Shown here: positions 9,500-17,800 of the stretch, piece by piece | Position numbering within the stretch: position 1 is the first letter of the stretch | How the letters are laid out: each line of letters starts with the position of its first letter | Notes under the pieces: generated by a model | Told to the model about the DNA's origin: nothing | The model's input: the letters and a program-made list of their open reading frames with translations, nothing else | Database searches by the model: none | DNA from: an uncultured Lachnospiraceae bacterium | GTDB taxonomy: Bacteria; Bacillota; Clostridia; Lachnospirales; Lachnospiraceae | Assembly (NCBI GenBank): GCA_944376125.1 | Contig: CALWBQ010000025.1 | Coordinates: forward strand, 1-64,000 | Reading direction: 5' to 3' | Length of the DNA stretch: 64,000 bases | Translations under genes and position numbers: made by a program

Positions 9500-10534
9500 T
9501 TACTGCGGGCCTGCCTTGTGATGCTGGGAAATAGGCTTCACATGGATATTGGCTCTCTGCTCTGCCTCTGTCCAATACAGCTCGTCAGCTACCTTTGCTT
9601 CTGGATTCAACTCGACGCCGTCCAGAATCATTTCCTTAAACTTCATGTAACCAGCGCGGTCAATCAGGTGGCCTCCGTGAAGGTATTCAGGTTTGTAATC
9701 CATAACCCAGGCAGAGAATTTCTGCCAGTTGGCAAACATTCCCAATACAACATCCTCCGTTACCCAGTTGAGGAACAGCTTGCCCATACGCGGGTACTGT
9801 TTTCCGGTACGGCCGCCCAGAGTGACACGGTACAGATGGGTATTACCTCTTGTCCATCCGCCGGTGGGGCAGGCGATTACGCACTCACCGCAGCCAACAC
9901 AGCAGCAGGTATCTTTGTCAATCTTGCCGTGATCATTCAGGGACAGCACGCCAGTTGCATGGTGCAGACATGCCTTCGCACAGGCGCCGCAGCCGATACA
10001 GCGGTTTGCATCGTAAACCATCTTGAATATGCCCATAACACCGAAGTCATTGAAGTTGCCCTTTGCACAGTCATTTGGACATCCTGCAACGGAAACTTTG
10101 ATATGGTAATGGCTGGGGAAGATGAGCTTTTCAATCTTTTTTGCCAGCTCATGGGTGTTGGCATTTGCTTTGATGCAGTGGGAGTTGCCGATGCAGGCCA
10201 TAACGTTTCTGGCACCGATGGTAGGATAACCCTTGTCATCTGCCTCCATATCACAGTCACACATCTCCACATCTACATCCTGAATGTACTCTTTGATCTT
10301 AGCATTGACAGCCGGAATGTTCTCATATTTGATGCCAGGAACATTCAGGGTCTGGCGCATACCGATGTGGAAGGTGCCATTGCCGTAGGTCTGGCAAAGC
10401 TCCTGAACCAGAGACAGATGCTTTGCATCGATCAGAGCGCCCGGAACTCGGAGCTGAAGCATGAATTCTCCGGGTACTTTGGACTGTCTGAAACAGTTAA
10501 TTCGTGTCTTTTTTACGTCAATATCGTGATTCAT
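9500..10534 (-). CDS. asrC: Anaerobic sulfite reductase, subunit C (siroheme)
   Basis: Catalytic subunit that reduces sulfite to sulfide with six electrons in the cytoplasm. The 344 residues show the [4Fe-4S]-siroheme ligand pattern C-x5-C (Cys114, Cys120) and C-x3-C (Cys152, Cys156). They also show two ferredoxin clusters, CIGCGACAKAC (179-189) and CVGCGECVIAC (212-222). The family is the Salmonella and Clostridium AsrC type. It is the last gene of asrABC, 18 bp after asrB, and ends at a strong hairpin. Its cofactor could come from the adjacent hemA and fusion gene. Confidence 0.95.
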   Translation of the reverse strand: MNHDIDVKKTRINCFRQSKVPGEFMLQLRVPGALIDAKHLSLVQELCQTYGNGTFHIGMRQTLNVPGIKYENIPAVNAKIKEYIQDVDVEMCDCDMEADDKGYPTIGARNVMACIGNSHCIKANANTHELAKKIEKLIFPSHYHIKVSVAGCPNDCAKGNFNDFGVMGIFKMVYDANRCIGCGACAKACLHHATGVLSLNDHGKIDKDTCCCVGCGECVIACPTGGWTRGNTHLYRVTLGGRTGKQYPRMGKLFLNWVTEDVVLGMFANWQKFSAWVMDYKPEYLHGGHLIDRAGYMKFKEMILDGVELNPEAKVADELYWTEAEQRANIHVKPISQHHKAGPQ

Positions 10535-10551
10535 TCTTTCCGCCCCTTTCT

Positions 10552-11346
10552 TTAATCTACCAGATATTTGGCTTTGGTGTAATTAAATACCGGACCTTCT
10601 AGGCATACATAGGTTTCATCGATACGGCAGTGGCCGCATTTTCCGATGGCACAGGACATCTTGCGCTCATAGGATACCCAGATTTTCTCCTCCGGCACAC
10701 CGCACTTCATTGCCTCAATAGCAGTGAATTTCATCATTGGCGGCGGTCCAACGATCACGACTTCATAATTATCGCCAAAATCTTTGAAAGGAACTTTGGA
10801 AACAAACTGAGTCACAAAGCCCACTTCCCAGTTGTCAATCTTATCTCTGTCCAGAGTATAAATGCAGTTAAATTTATCTCTCCAGCTCTCCAGCTCATTG
10901 CGGAATACGATTCCCTCTTCATTCTTGAATCCAGCGATCAGGGTCACGCTCTCCACGTATCCTGGGTTCTCAGCAAACAGGCGCAGCATGCTGCGAACAG
11001 GCGCCAAGCCGGTGCCTCCTACGATCAGAACCATGTTCTTGCCTTTGAACTGCTCTTCTACAGGCCATCCCTTGCCGTATGCGCCTCTCAGGAACAGGGT
11101 ATCCCCGGCCTCTTTCTTGAAGATCTCATCCGTTACTTTTCCGACGGAACGGATGGTGAAATCCATCCAGCCATCGCCGTACGCGCTGACGGAGATGGGA
11201 GCTTCTCCTACCTTCGGAATCGACAGCTGCAGGAACTGTCCATGGGAAGGTTTAATGTCGCTCTCTACTTTAAAGGTATATTCATGCTTGCTCTCCTGCT
11301 TTACTTCCAGGATCTTGCAAGGAACTGGCTTTACCGGATTATTCAT
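10552..11346 (-). CDS. asrB: Anaerobic sulfite reductase, subunit B (flavoprotein)
   Basis: NAD(P)H- and FAD-binding electron-transfer subunit of the ferredoxin-NADP reductase fold, passing electrons toward AsrA and AsrC. At 264 residues it has the usual length. The NAD-binding loop VGGTGLAPVRSMLR and the pattern VVIVGPPPMM are clear. The C-terminal [2Fe-2S]-type cysteines lie in CAIGKCGHC plus a later Cys before LEGP, as in dihydroorotate dehydrogenase electron-transfer subunits. It sits 18 bp downstream of asrA. Confidence 0.95.
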   Translation of the reverse strand: MNNPVKPVPCKILEVKQESKHEYTFKVESDIKPSHGQFLQLSIPKVGEAPISVSAYGDGWMDFTIRSVGKVTDEIFKKEAGDTLFLRGAYGKGWPVEEQFKGKNMVLIVGGTGLAPVRSMLRLFAENPGYVESVTLIAGFKNEEGIVFRNELESWRDKFNCIYTLDRDKIDNWEVGFVTQFVSKVPFKDFGDNYEVVIVGPPPMMKFTAIEAMKCGVPEEKIWVSYERKMSCAIGKCGHCRIDETYVCLEGPVFNYTKAKYLVD

Positions 11347-11364
11347 AGCAGTCTTCCCTCCTCC

Positions 11365-12399
11365 TTATTTATTCTCTTCAGCCACAATCTCTGCAATGGC
11401 CTTATTCATCTTATCAACAGTTGCCGTAATGGAAATAAATTCCGGGCAGCGGGAAATGCAGCGACCGCAGCCAACACACATATGGTAATCCTTGAAACGC
11501 TCTTTGTAATCATGGAATTTATGGAGCACTTTGTATCTCATCCGGTCACCGGCAGTATTGCGGAAACTGTGGCCGCCAGCCATGTCAGTAAACCCTTCGA
11601 TTTGGCAGGAAGCGCTGGTTCTTCTTCTCTCACCTACGCTGCCGTTCTCGTTGTAAGCGATATCCGTGGTGGTAAAGCAGGTACAGGTACTGCAGGCAAC
11701 TGTACAGCTTCCGCAAGAAATACATCTCTTGTTGTATTCCTCCCACATGGGATGGCTCTTTAATTTGGTCAGGACTTCCTTGTTAGGAATCTCCGGAATC
11801 TTCACTTTTGTTTTATTCTCTGTCGGGAAGGAAGGAGTATAATCCTCGGCAGTCTTTCCCTCAAAATATGGAGCGAAAGTTTCATCCTTCACCTCCACTT
11901 TCAGGGCGCCGTCCTGACAGACAACAGCCAGACTGTAATCATCTGTCTTATTGGTTCCCATACTTACGCAGAAGCAGGTATCGTCATCCAGATCACACTG
12001 CATCATTACGATCTTTACCTTCTCATGCATCCTCTCATAATACATATCATTAAATCCGCCATTTCCAAGATAAATTCTCTCCTGGCGGTGCTGTGCAGCG
12101 ATATCACAGGGGCGCATAAAGATCATAATCTTCTTGCTGGTCACCTTGCTCTCCCGCCACTCATCCTCTGTAAAATAGAACAACGGCTCTGTGATAGGAG
12201 ACAAAACTTCCTTTGCCGGGAAATCCGACTTCTCGTCAAACACGATCTCCTCTACCGTCTTCACCTTATCATAACGGATAATATCCGTATCGGAATAACG
12301 GCCCTTACCTGGGAATCTCTTCGGTGCCCAGATTTCATACTCACTGCTTAACTCGGCAAAAATCTGGTTCGCTTCTTCAAAGCTTACTTTGTAGCCCAT
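11365..12399 (-). CDS. asrA: Anaerobic sulfite reductase, subunit A (Fe-S)
   Basis: Iron-sulfur electron-transfer subunit of the AsrABC complex. The 344 residues contain two C-terminal ferredoxin-type clusters, CISCGSCTVAC and CVGCGRCISRC, separated by about 85 residues, like hydrogenase beta-subunit or HdrC-like domains. It is the first gene of asrABC. It follows a predicted promoter at 12511-12539 and a leader of about 105 nt with a strong hairpin, so it may be transcribed apart from the sulfotransferase genes upstream. Confidence 0.94.
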   Translation of the reverse strand: MGYKVSFEEANQIFAELSSEYEIWAPKRFPGKGRYSDTDIIRYDKVKTVEEIVFDEKSDFPAKEVLSPITEPLFYFTEDEWRESKVTSKKIMIFMRPCDIAAQHRQERIYLGNGGFNDMYYERMHEKVKIVMMQCDLDDDTCFCVSMGTNKTDDYSLAVVCQDGALKVEVKDETFAPYFEGKTAEDYTPSFPTENKTKVKIPEIPNKEVLTKLKSHPMWEEYNKRCISCGSCTVACSTCTCFTTTDIAYNENGSVGERRRTSASCQIEGFTDMAGGHSFRNTAGDRMRYKVLHKFHDYKERFKDYHMCVGCGRCISRCPEFISITATVDKMNKAIAEIVAEENK

Positions 12400-12452
12400 T
12401 CAGTTATCCTCCTTTACTCTCGTACATGCTACGCTGTGCAATGCAGTTTTGG

Positions 12453-12474
12453 GAAGGCAGCCGCGGCTGCCTTC
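12453..12474. promoter_or_regulatory. 22-nt perfect palindrome in the asrA leader
   Basis: GAAGGCAGC (12453-12461) and GCTGCCTTC (12466-12474) flank CGCG in a fully palindromic 22-mer within the predicted asr leader. It lacks a U-tract on the minus strand, so it is not a standard terminator. It could be an operator, an mRNA-stabilising hairpin, or part of a leader switch. Confidence 0.5.
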
Positions 12475-12510
12475 ACCGGTTTGATTTTGCAGTGCCGATG
12501 GTATCACTAA

Positions 12511-12539
12511 ATTTTATTTTATCATACACTGCTCGACAA
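12511..12539 (-). promoter_or_regulatory. Predicted asrABC promoter
   Basis: A minus-strand -35 TTGTCG (12534-12539) and -10 TAAAAT (12511-12516) are separated by 17 bp. They lie between the predicted terminator after the assT genes and asrA. Confidence 0.5.
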
Positions 12540-12546
12540 TGTCTAT

Positions 12547-12606
12547 CAAAAAATATCGATAACCCGGCAACGGTTCCCCCGATCTCTCGCGGGAGGCTGC
12601 CGATAT
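12547..12606 (-). terminator. Predicted terminator after the assT pair
   Basis: In the minus-strand RNA, AUAUCG near 12606-12601 pairs with CGAUAU at 12558-12553, and an inner stem CUCCCG/CGGGGG closes a short loop using one G-U pair. A run of U follows the stem (A-tract at 12548-12553 on the plus strand). The stem is interrupted by internal loops, so strength is uncertain. Confidence 0.5.
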
Positions 12607-12621
12607 CTGCTGGTTTATCCT

Positions 12622-14499
12622 CTATACCAGGATTGAAACCCCAGTTTCATATTTCTTATCATCGATGGTGACTGTAATCTCATATTCACCCGGAATATCT
12701 TCTGTCCCTATCGGGAATTCCACCGCCCTCGGATCATGCTCCAGGAAAGTGCCTACGCACATTGCCAGGAACGGCCGCTTGGTAGTTGGAACGAAATAGT
12801 GTCGGGTAGGCGTTCCATTTTTCCCTTCCAGGTTCAGCATACAGAGGGTTCCCTTCTCAAAGCTGCCCTTAAATACAATGCGGTCTGCCTCCTTGGCGAT
12901 CTTGGCCTGATACTCATCTGGGATCATGCCGGCCGGTTCCGCCGGCGCCTCAGTCAGGAACTCCTCTGTAGATGTAATATGGCCCAGGAGCTGACCTTTT
13001 CCGAAGGTGAGGCGATCATTTTCATCGTACAGCTTTAGTTTCTCCGCACGGTAGTAGTTGGCCGGGAGGTGCATCTCATACATTACTTTATCATCCAGCA
13101 GCTCCACTGTGATGGAACTCAGCTGAACCGTACCGTTGTCGATCTCCTCTGTAAGTCCCGCACCCGGAAAATCTAGGTATTCATCGCCTCTCTTGCCGAT
13201 GCCGCCGGAATGTACCAGATAATGGCCTCTCTCATAATATTCACAGTTGCAAATGTAGCAGGAGAAAAATTCTGCTCCCCTCTCCTTGCCGTACTGCCAT
13301 ACCTGACGGATAGTCATGTCATCTGTGTTGATCCGGTAAATCACTCCTCTGGAGAAGTTGTCCTTAGCCGGCACATATTTTTCTTTTACTTTGCTTCTGT
13401 AGTGGCCATTGTCAAAGCACATGATGTCGCCGTTGGGCAGAACCATGCAGGCGTGCTGCTCATACTGCCAGTCAAAGGGCTCTCCTACTGGCTTAAAGAA
13501 ATACTTCTGCATGTCCTCCGGCCATCCTTCCGGATCGCCGATAATCCAGTTCAATTTCCCTGTCTCAAAATCGCGGTTCATAATAATATCCTGGTGGCGG
13601 CCTGAGAAGGTCAAAGAGTTAGTCTTCTTATCATACCAGACAGCATTATTGTGGAACCAGTCATGGGCATCCTGGCTGCCGGACCCTCCTGCAGGATATA
13701 CAGGAAGGACATCCTGGTGATCCCAGGTCTTTAAAATCTCCCCGGTCTCCCGGTCTACCATAACGCAGTAGTCCTCCACTGTCCCTCTCTCCAGGATCTG
13801 GCTCAGGATCAGCAGATCTCCATTTTCCATCTCCCACTCGTCATGGTGGTAACCTCCAGGCACCCGGAATTCCTTGTAGATCTTCCCGATCATTCCCATC
13901 TCATAAATGCCGGTAGTATGGTACGGCGGAGCGACAAGGCGGTCTGTCCCCACAAAAAGCCTCCCATTCTTTGCCCTCTTCAGGTCAAATGCAAGATTCA
14001 GGGTATTGTACCAGCGGGCATCGCCTGCGTAATCATAGGCAGCCGTCAAGGCCGGCGATGTGGGGCTGACAAACATGACATTGTCTTCAAAATACTCTGG
14101 GGTAGTCTGAATGCTGGTTGGCTTGTGCAGCTTTTCCGGCCGTGCCTCAGTCTGGATTTTAATTTCCTTCTTCTCCCCAGTACTCAGCTCGATTATCACC
14201 GTATTTTCATACTCTGGATAAAGCCCATAGACCGGCAGGACCATGTGGATCATGTCGCTGGCCGGACGGTATGTATAGTCCCCTGCGGCCTCCTTGCCCT
14301 TTACAGTCACTTTTGCAAAAGCCGGCTTCGGAGCCTCGAACATCACAAGGGCTGTCAGCGGAGCGATCAGGTATGGATTCAGCTTTACATAGGGATTGTC
14401 GATAGTATAGCTGCCGGCCCCGTATTCTGCCAGAAATTCCTGCTCTGCGGCGTACTGGCGGTCAATGATATGTTCAATCTCTTTAAACAAAACTCCCAT
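12622..14499 (-). CDS. assT: Arylsulfate sulfotransferase-like protein 1
   Basis: PAPS-independent sulfotransferase family (AssT), which moves a sulfuryl group from aryl sulfates to phenolic acceptors through a sulfohistidine. The 625-residue protein keeps the positions equivalent to the E. coli catalytic set: GGYHHDEWE (His218/219), DWFHNN (His283), SGRH (Arg301) and YEQH (His349). A Cys lies two residues after His349 and a C-x2-C-x-C group lies at 414-419. The disulfide loop before the catalytic His in E. coli AssT is missing, and there is no signal peptide, so it should be cytoplasmic. The start is placed at the ATG after AGAAGGAGAG, not nine codons upstream. It is a tandem paralogue of the next gene, with about half the residues the same. 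Confidence 0.88.
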   Translation of the reverse strand: MGVLFKEIEHIIDRQYAAEQEFLAEYGAGSYTIDNPYVKLNPYLIAPLTALVMFEAPKPAFAKVTVKGKEAAGDYTYRPASDMIHMVLPVYGLYPEYENTVIIELSTGEKKEIKIQTEARPEKLHKPTSIQTTPEYFEDNVMFVSPTSPALTAAYDYAGDARWYNTLNLAFDLKRAKNGRLFVGTDRLVAPPYHTTGIYEMGMIGKIYKEFRVPGGYHHDEWEMENGDLLILSQILERGTVEDYCVMVDRETGEILKTWDHQDVLPVYPAGGSGSQDAHDWFHNNAVWYDKKTNSLTFSGRHQDIIMNRDFETGKLNWIIGDPEGWPEDMQKYFFKPVGEPFDWQYEQHACMVLPNGDIMCFDNGHYRSKVKEKYVPAKDNFSRGVIYRINTDDMTIRQVWQYGKERGAEFFSCYICNCEYYERGHYLVHSGGIGKRGDEYLDFPGAGLTEEIDNGTVQLSSITVELLDDKVMYEMHLPANYYRAEKLKLYDENDRLTFGKGQLLGHITSTEEFLTEAPAEPAGMIPDEYQAKIAKEADRIVFKGSFEKGTLCMLNLEGKNGTPTRHYFVPTTKRPFLAMCVGTFLEHDPRAVEFPIGTEDIPGEYEITVTIDDKKYETGVSILV

Positions 14500-14571
14500 G
14501 GAAATCTCTCCTTCTATTGCATTCAAGGGCCGGGAACCGAAAGGAACCCGGCCGATGGATGCAGTTTTTTA

Positions 14572-16446
14572 TTAGCAGGTGATCTTCACGCCAGTCTCAT
14601 ACTTCTTGTCATCCACAATCACTCTGACATCATATGTACCCTTCAGACCGGTCTTATTGACACTGGTCTTGGTGTTGCGCTCATCGGAATCCAGGAAGGT
14701 TCCGCAGCACATCGCCAGATATGCCACTGCAGTGGTGGAGATAAAGTATCTGTGTACCTCTTCTCCCTGCTCCAGAAGCATCATTACCATCTGGCCTTTC
14801 TCAAATCTGGAATAGAATGTGAAGCGGTCTACTTCTTCTACAATCCTTGCATTGCAGCTGTCCGGAAGCAGCTCGCCGCAGCTCTCCATGGGGATATCGG
14901 TATCAAATTCCTTTGTATGGCCCATAGCGCCTAACAGCTGACCCTTGCCCAGTTCCAGATTGATGCCGTCAGAATACAGCTTCAGCTTCTCTGCCCGGTA
15001 GTAGTTGCCCGGAACATGCAGTTCAAGCATCTTCTTATTGTCACAGATCTCTACGGTAATGCTGTGCAGCTCACCGCCCATATCCTTTGCGAATGCGCCA
15101 AGGGCTTCAGACGGATTGCCGTCTTTGTCATAGGCGATACCGCCGGAATGTACCATATAATGGCCTTCATTGTAGTATTCCACATTGCAGATATAGGGTG
15201 AAAAGAACTCTGCTCCTCTGTCCTTGCCATACTCCCAAACCTGCTCGATGGTCATATCGTCTGTGTTAATACGGTAGCGAACGCCTCTGGAATAGTTATC
15301 CTTTGCCGCCAGCTCCTTATCAGGACGGTCCACAGCCTTGCAGCCATAATGATGGTTATCAAAACACATCACATCGCCGTTGGGGGTAATGAGATTAGCA
15401 TGCTGCTCATACTGCCATCCGAAGTTATTTCCCACAGGCTTAAAGAAATACTTATCCACCATATCCTGAGGCCAGCCGGATGGATCGCCGATGATCCAAT
15501 TCAGCTCTCCGGTCTCAAAATCAATGTTTACCATAGCGTCTACATGACGGCCTGAAAAGGTCAGAGAGTTGGTATTCTTGTCATACCATACTGCATTGTT
15601 GTGGAACCAGTCATGGTCAGACCAGCTTCCCGATTTGCTGACCGTATTGGGATTCAGGAACTTCTTGTAATCCCAGGTCTTTAAGATTTCCCCGGTGTTT
15701 CTATCTAACAGAACGCACATATCCTCACATGTGTCGCTCTCCAGATCCTCAGTCAGACACAGAATATTGCCGTCTTCCATCTCAAACTCATCGTGGTGGT
15801 AGCCGCCGGGCACTCTGAATTCTTTGTAGATCTTACCGCAGGGGCTGATCTCATACAGACCGGACATATAGTAGGGCATCTGAATCAGTCGGCTGGAGCC
15901 CATGATCAGGTTGCCGTTCTTCAAACGCTTAACATCAAATACACAGGGGACATTCATATGCCATCTTGCATCGCCTGCATAGTCAAAGGCGGAGGACAGA
16001 TCCTCTCCGGCCGGGGATACCAGGATCACATTATCCTGAAGGTATTCCGGTGTCGTATCCATATAATAAATGGGGCTCTTTCCATTGTAAACATCCGGCA
16101 CATCAATAGTAATCACATTGGACTCGCCGCGGTATGCCCGGATTTCCACTTTGTTGGAATAATTAGAGTACAGGCCCAGTACGGGGAGCACATGCTTCTT
16201 GGCTTTGGGGAAGGTGTGGCTCATGTTTGCTTCCTTAGTCTTTCCAAATACGGTGATGGTGACCGGAGTCTCCTTCTCAGTCTCAAAGCAGACCACTGCC
16301 GTCAGGGGGCTGATGAAGTAGAGATTGTATTTGACCAGAGGATTCTGGATTGTATAATTTCCAGCCTCGAACTCTTTCAGCATTGCTTCTTCTGCCGCTG
16401 CCTGACGGTCAATCAGATGCTCTTCATAAATGTAATTTACACCCAT
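14572..16446 (-). CDS. assT: Arylsulfate sulfotransferase-like protein 2
   Basis: Second AssT-family protein, 624 residues, collinear with its neighbour from the first codon. Catalytic equivalents are GGYHHDEFE (His217/218), DWFHNN (His282), SGRH (Arg300) and YEQH (His349). It lacks the Cys right after the catalytic His and the first and last Cys of the 414-419 group seen in the paralogue, so the two may differ in acceptor or redox behaviour. No signal peptide is present. It lies 48 bp downstream of thioredoxin and 72 bp upstream of the paralogue, so permease-trxB-trxA-assT2-assT1 looks like one operon. The acceptor and donor substrates cannot be read from the sequence. Confidence 0.88.
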   Translation of the reverse strand: MGVNYIYEEHLIDRQAAAEEAMLKEFEAGNYTIQNPLVKYNLYFISPLTAVVCFETEKETPVTITVFGKTKEANMSHTFPKAKKHVLPVLGLYSNYSNKVEIRAYRGESNVITIDVPDVYNGKSPIYYMDTTPEYLQDNVILVSPAGEDLSSAFDYAGDARWHMNVPCVFDVKRLKNGNLIMGSSRLIQMPYYMSGLYEISPCGKIYKEFRVPGGYHHDEFEMEDGNILCLTEDLESDTCEDMCVLLDRNTGEILKTWDYKKFLNPNTVSKSGSWSDHDWFHNNAVWYDKNTNSLTFSGRHVDAMVNIDFETGELNWIIGDPSGWPQDMVDKYFFKPVGNNFGWQYEQHANLITPNGDVMCFDNHHYGCKAVDRPDKELAAKDNYSRGVRYRINTDDMTIEQVWEYGKDRGAEFFSPYICNVEYYNEGHYMVHSGGIAYDKDGNPSEALGAFAKDMGGELHSITVEICDNKKMLELHVPGNYYRAEKLKLYSDGINLELGKGQLLGAMGHTKEFDTDIPMESCGELLPDSCNARIVEEVDRFTFYSRFEKGQMVMMLLEQGEEVHRYFISTTAVAYLAMCCGTFLDSDERNTKTSVNKTGLKGTYDVRVIVDDKKYETGVKITC

Positions 16447-16493
16447 GTTTTGTTCCCTCCATTTATCATTTTTCTATTAGAACGGCACCCCGC

Positions 16494-16805
16494 CTACATG
16501 TTTTCTTTTACCATATTTACGATAACCGGCTTCTGCTGGAGTCCCTGAAGGCGCTTTACCTCTGTGCCGTCTTTCAGGAGAACCAGGGTGGGATATCCAG
16601 CCACACCATACTCTGCCGTCAGATCTTTATTCTGGTCAAAATCCACTTTAAGGATCGTCAGATCATCGCCGAACTCTTTCTCCACATCCTTTAATACAAA
16701 GCCCAGCATTTTGCAGGGGCCGCAGGTGGTAGAAAAGAAATCTGCCAGCACCAGTCCCTTTCCCGCCAGTTCTTTAAATTCTTCACTGTTTACTTCCTTC
16801 AGCAT
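16494..16805 (-). CDS. trxA: Thioredoxin
   Basis: Small dithiol reductant of about 103 residues with the redox motif CGPCK, preceded by FSTT instead of the common WAxW, and the cis-proline in YPT. I place the start at the ATG 8 nt after AAGGAGG; another ATG two codons earlier is too close to the ribosome site. It is flanked by thioredoxin reductase and an AssT-like gene. In uropathogenic E. coli the assT gene is grouped with dsbL and dsbI, so a link of AssT with thiol redox genes recurs here with a reducing system. Its target is unknown. Confidence 0.93.
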   Translation of the reverse strand: MLKEVNSEEFKELAGKGLVLADFFSTTCGPCKMLGFVLKDVEKEFGDDLTILKVDFDQNKDLTAEYGVAGYPTLVLLKDGTEVKRLQGLQQKPVIVNMVKENM

Positions 16806-16826
16806 TGTCATTTCCTCCTTATGTGA

Positions 16827-17750
16827 TTAATCCAAATGTTTTACGTAATGGGATGCTTCCTGGGCTGCGATTGCGCCGTCTGCACAGGCTGTGATAACCT
16901 GGCGCAGATTCTTAGTGATGCAGTCTCCAGCCCCGAAAATACCCGGGATTTTGGTCGCCATTCTGTCATTTACCTCTACGTATCCGAACTGGTTGAGGAT
17001 ACCCAGATCCTTAAAGCATTCGGTAGTAGGGGTGAGGCCGATATATTCAAATACGCCGTCACATTTTACCGTATTTTCCTCGCCTGTCTTAGTGGACTTA
17101 AAGTGGACACCTTCCAGTTTTGTGTCCCCTACAAAATCCAGGATATCCTGATACGGATAAATAGTGACATTGGGCATAGCCTTCAGCTTATCGCAGGACA
17201 TAGGGTCAGCCGTCAAGTCAAACATGGTTACAATCGTCAGGGATTTTACGATTCCTGCCAGGAAAATGGATTCCTCTACAGCGGAATTCCCGCCGCCAAT
17301 CACTGCTACGTCTCTGTCCCTGTACTGAGCGCCGTCACAGATCGCACACCAGCTTATGCCGTTTCCCCGGAACTTGTCTTCTCCTGGGATGTTAAGGCAG
17401 CGGGGGCGGGTTCCTGTGGCAATGATCACGGATTTTCCAGTAAATTCTTTGTCATCCTCTTCACAGCAGACAACCTTCTCAGCCCCGCCGTCCTTTACTT
17501 CCTTCACAGTGGCATAATCAAAGGTGATGGAATCAAACTGCTGCGTATGCTCATACATCTGATAGGCCAGCTCAGCACCATTGATGGTGCCGACACCTGT
17601 ATAGTTCTGGATCTCATTGGTATTGATAATCTGGCCGCCCGGAGCCAGCTTATCTAGCATTAAAACTTTCATGTCAGCCCGGGCCGCATAGATTGCAGCT
17701 GTCATTCCCGCCGGGCCGGCGCCGATAATGATCACATCATACTGTGCCAT
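16827..17750 (-). CDS. trxB: Thioredoxin reductase
   Basis: FAD- and NADPH-dependent flavoprotein that reduces thioredoxin. About 307 residues, with an N-terminal FAD loop IIIGAGPAGMTAAIYAAR, the redox-active CAIC motif, an NADPH loop VIGGGNSAVEE, and a C-terminal FAD motif GIFGAGDC. The ATG at 17750 has an AAAGGAG site; an in-frame TTG three codons upstream is less likely. It lies 21 bp from trxA, so the two should act as a pair, most likely dedicated to this operon, since most genomes have another trx system elsewhere. Confidence 0.94.
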   Translation of the reverse strand: MAQYDVIIIGAGPAGMTAAIYAARADMKVLMLDKLAPGGQIINTNEIQNYTGVGTINGAELAYQMYEHTQQFDSITFDYATVKEVKDGGAEKVVCCEEDDKEFTGKSVIIATGTRPRCLNIPGEDKFRGNGISWCAICDGAQYRDRDVAVIGGGNSAVEESIFLAGIVKSLTIVTMFDLTADPMSCDKLKAMPNVTIYPYQDILDFVGDTKLEGVHFKSTKTGEENTVKCDGVFEYIGLTPTTECFKDLGILNQFGYVEVNDRMATKIPGIFGAGDCITKNLRQVITACADGAIAAQEASHYVKHLD

Positions 17751-17800
17751 TTTTATCAATCTCCTTTCGAGTTTTTCATGTATTTTATTATTGTGTTATG

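Noticed and set aside
9518..10555. Plus-strand open frame of 345 codons
   Set aside because: It lies antisense to asrC, which has all its Fe-S motifs. It is a shadow frame.
10630..11763. Plus-strand open frame of 377 codons
   Set aside because: It is antisense to asrB and asrA, with no motif of its own.
12453..12474. Terminator at the 22-nt palindrome before asrA
   Set aside because: There is no U-tract after it on the minus strand, and it lies downstream of the predicted promoter, inside the leader.
13843..14934. Plus-strand open frame of 363 codons spanning both assT genes
   Set aside because: It is antisense to conserved coding sequence and crosses the gap between the two genes without any domain.
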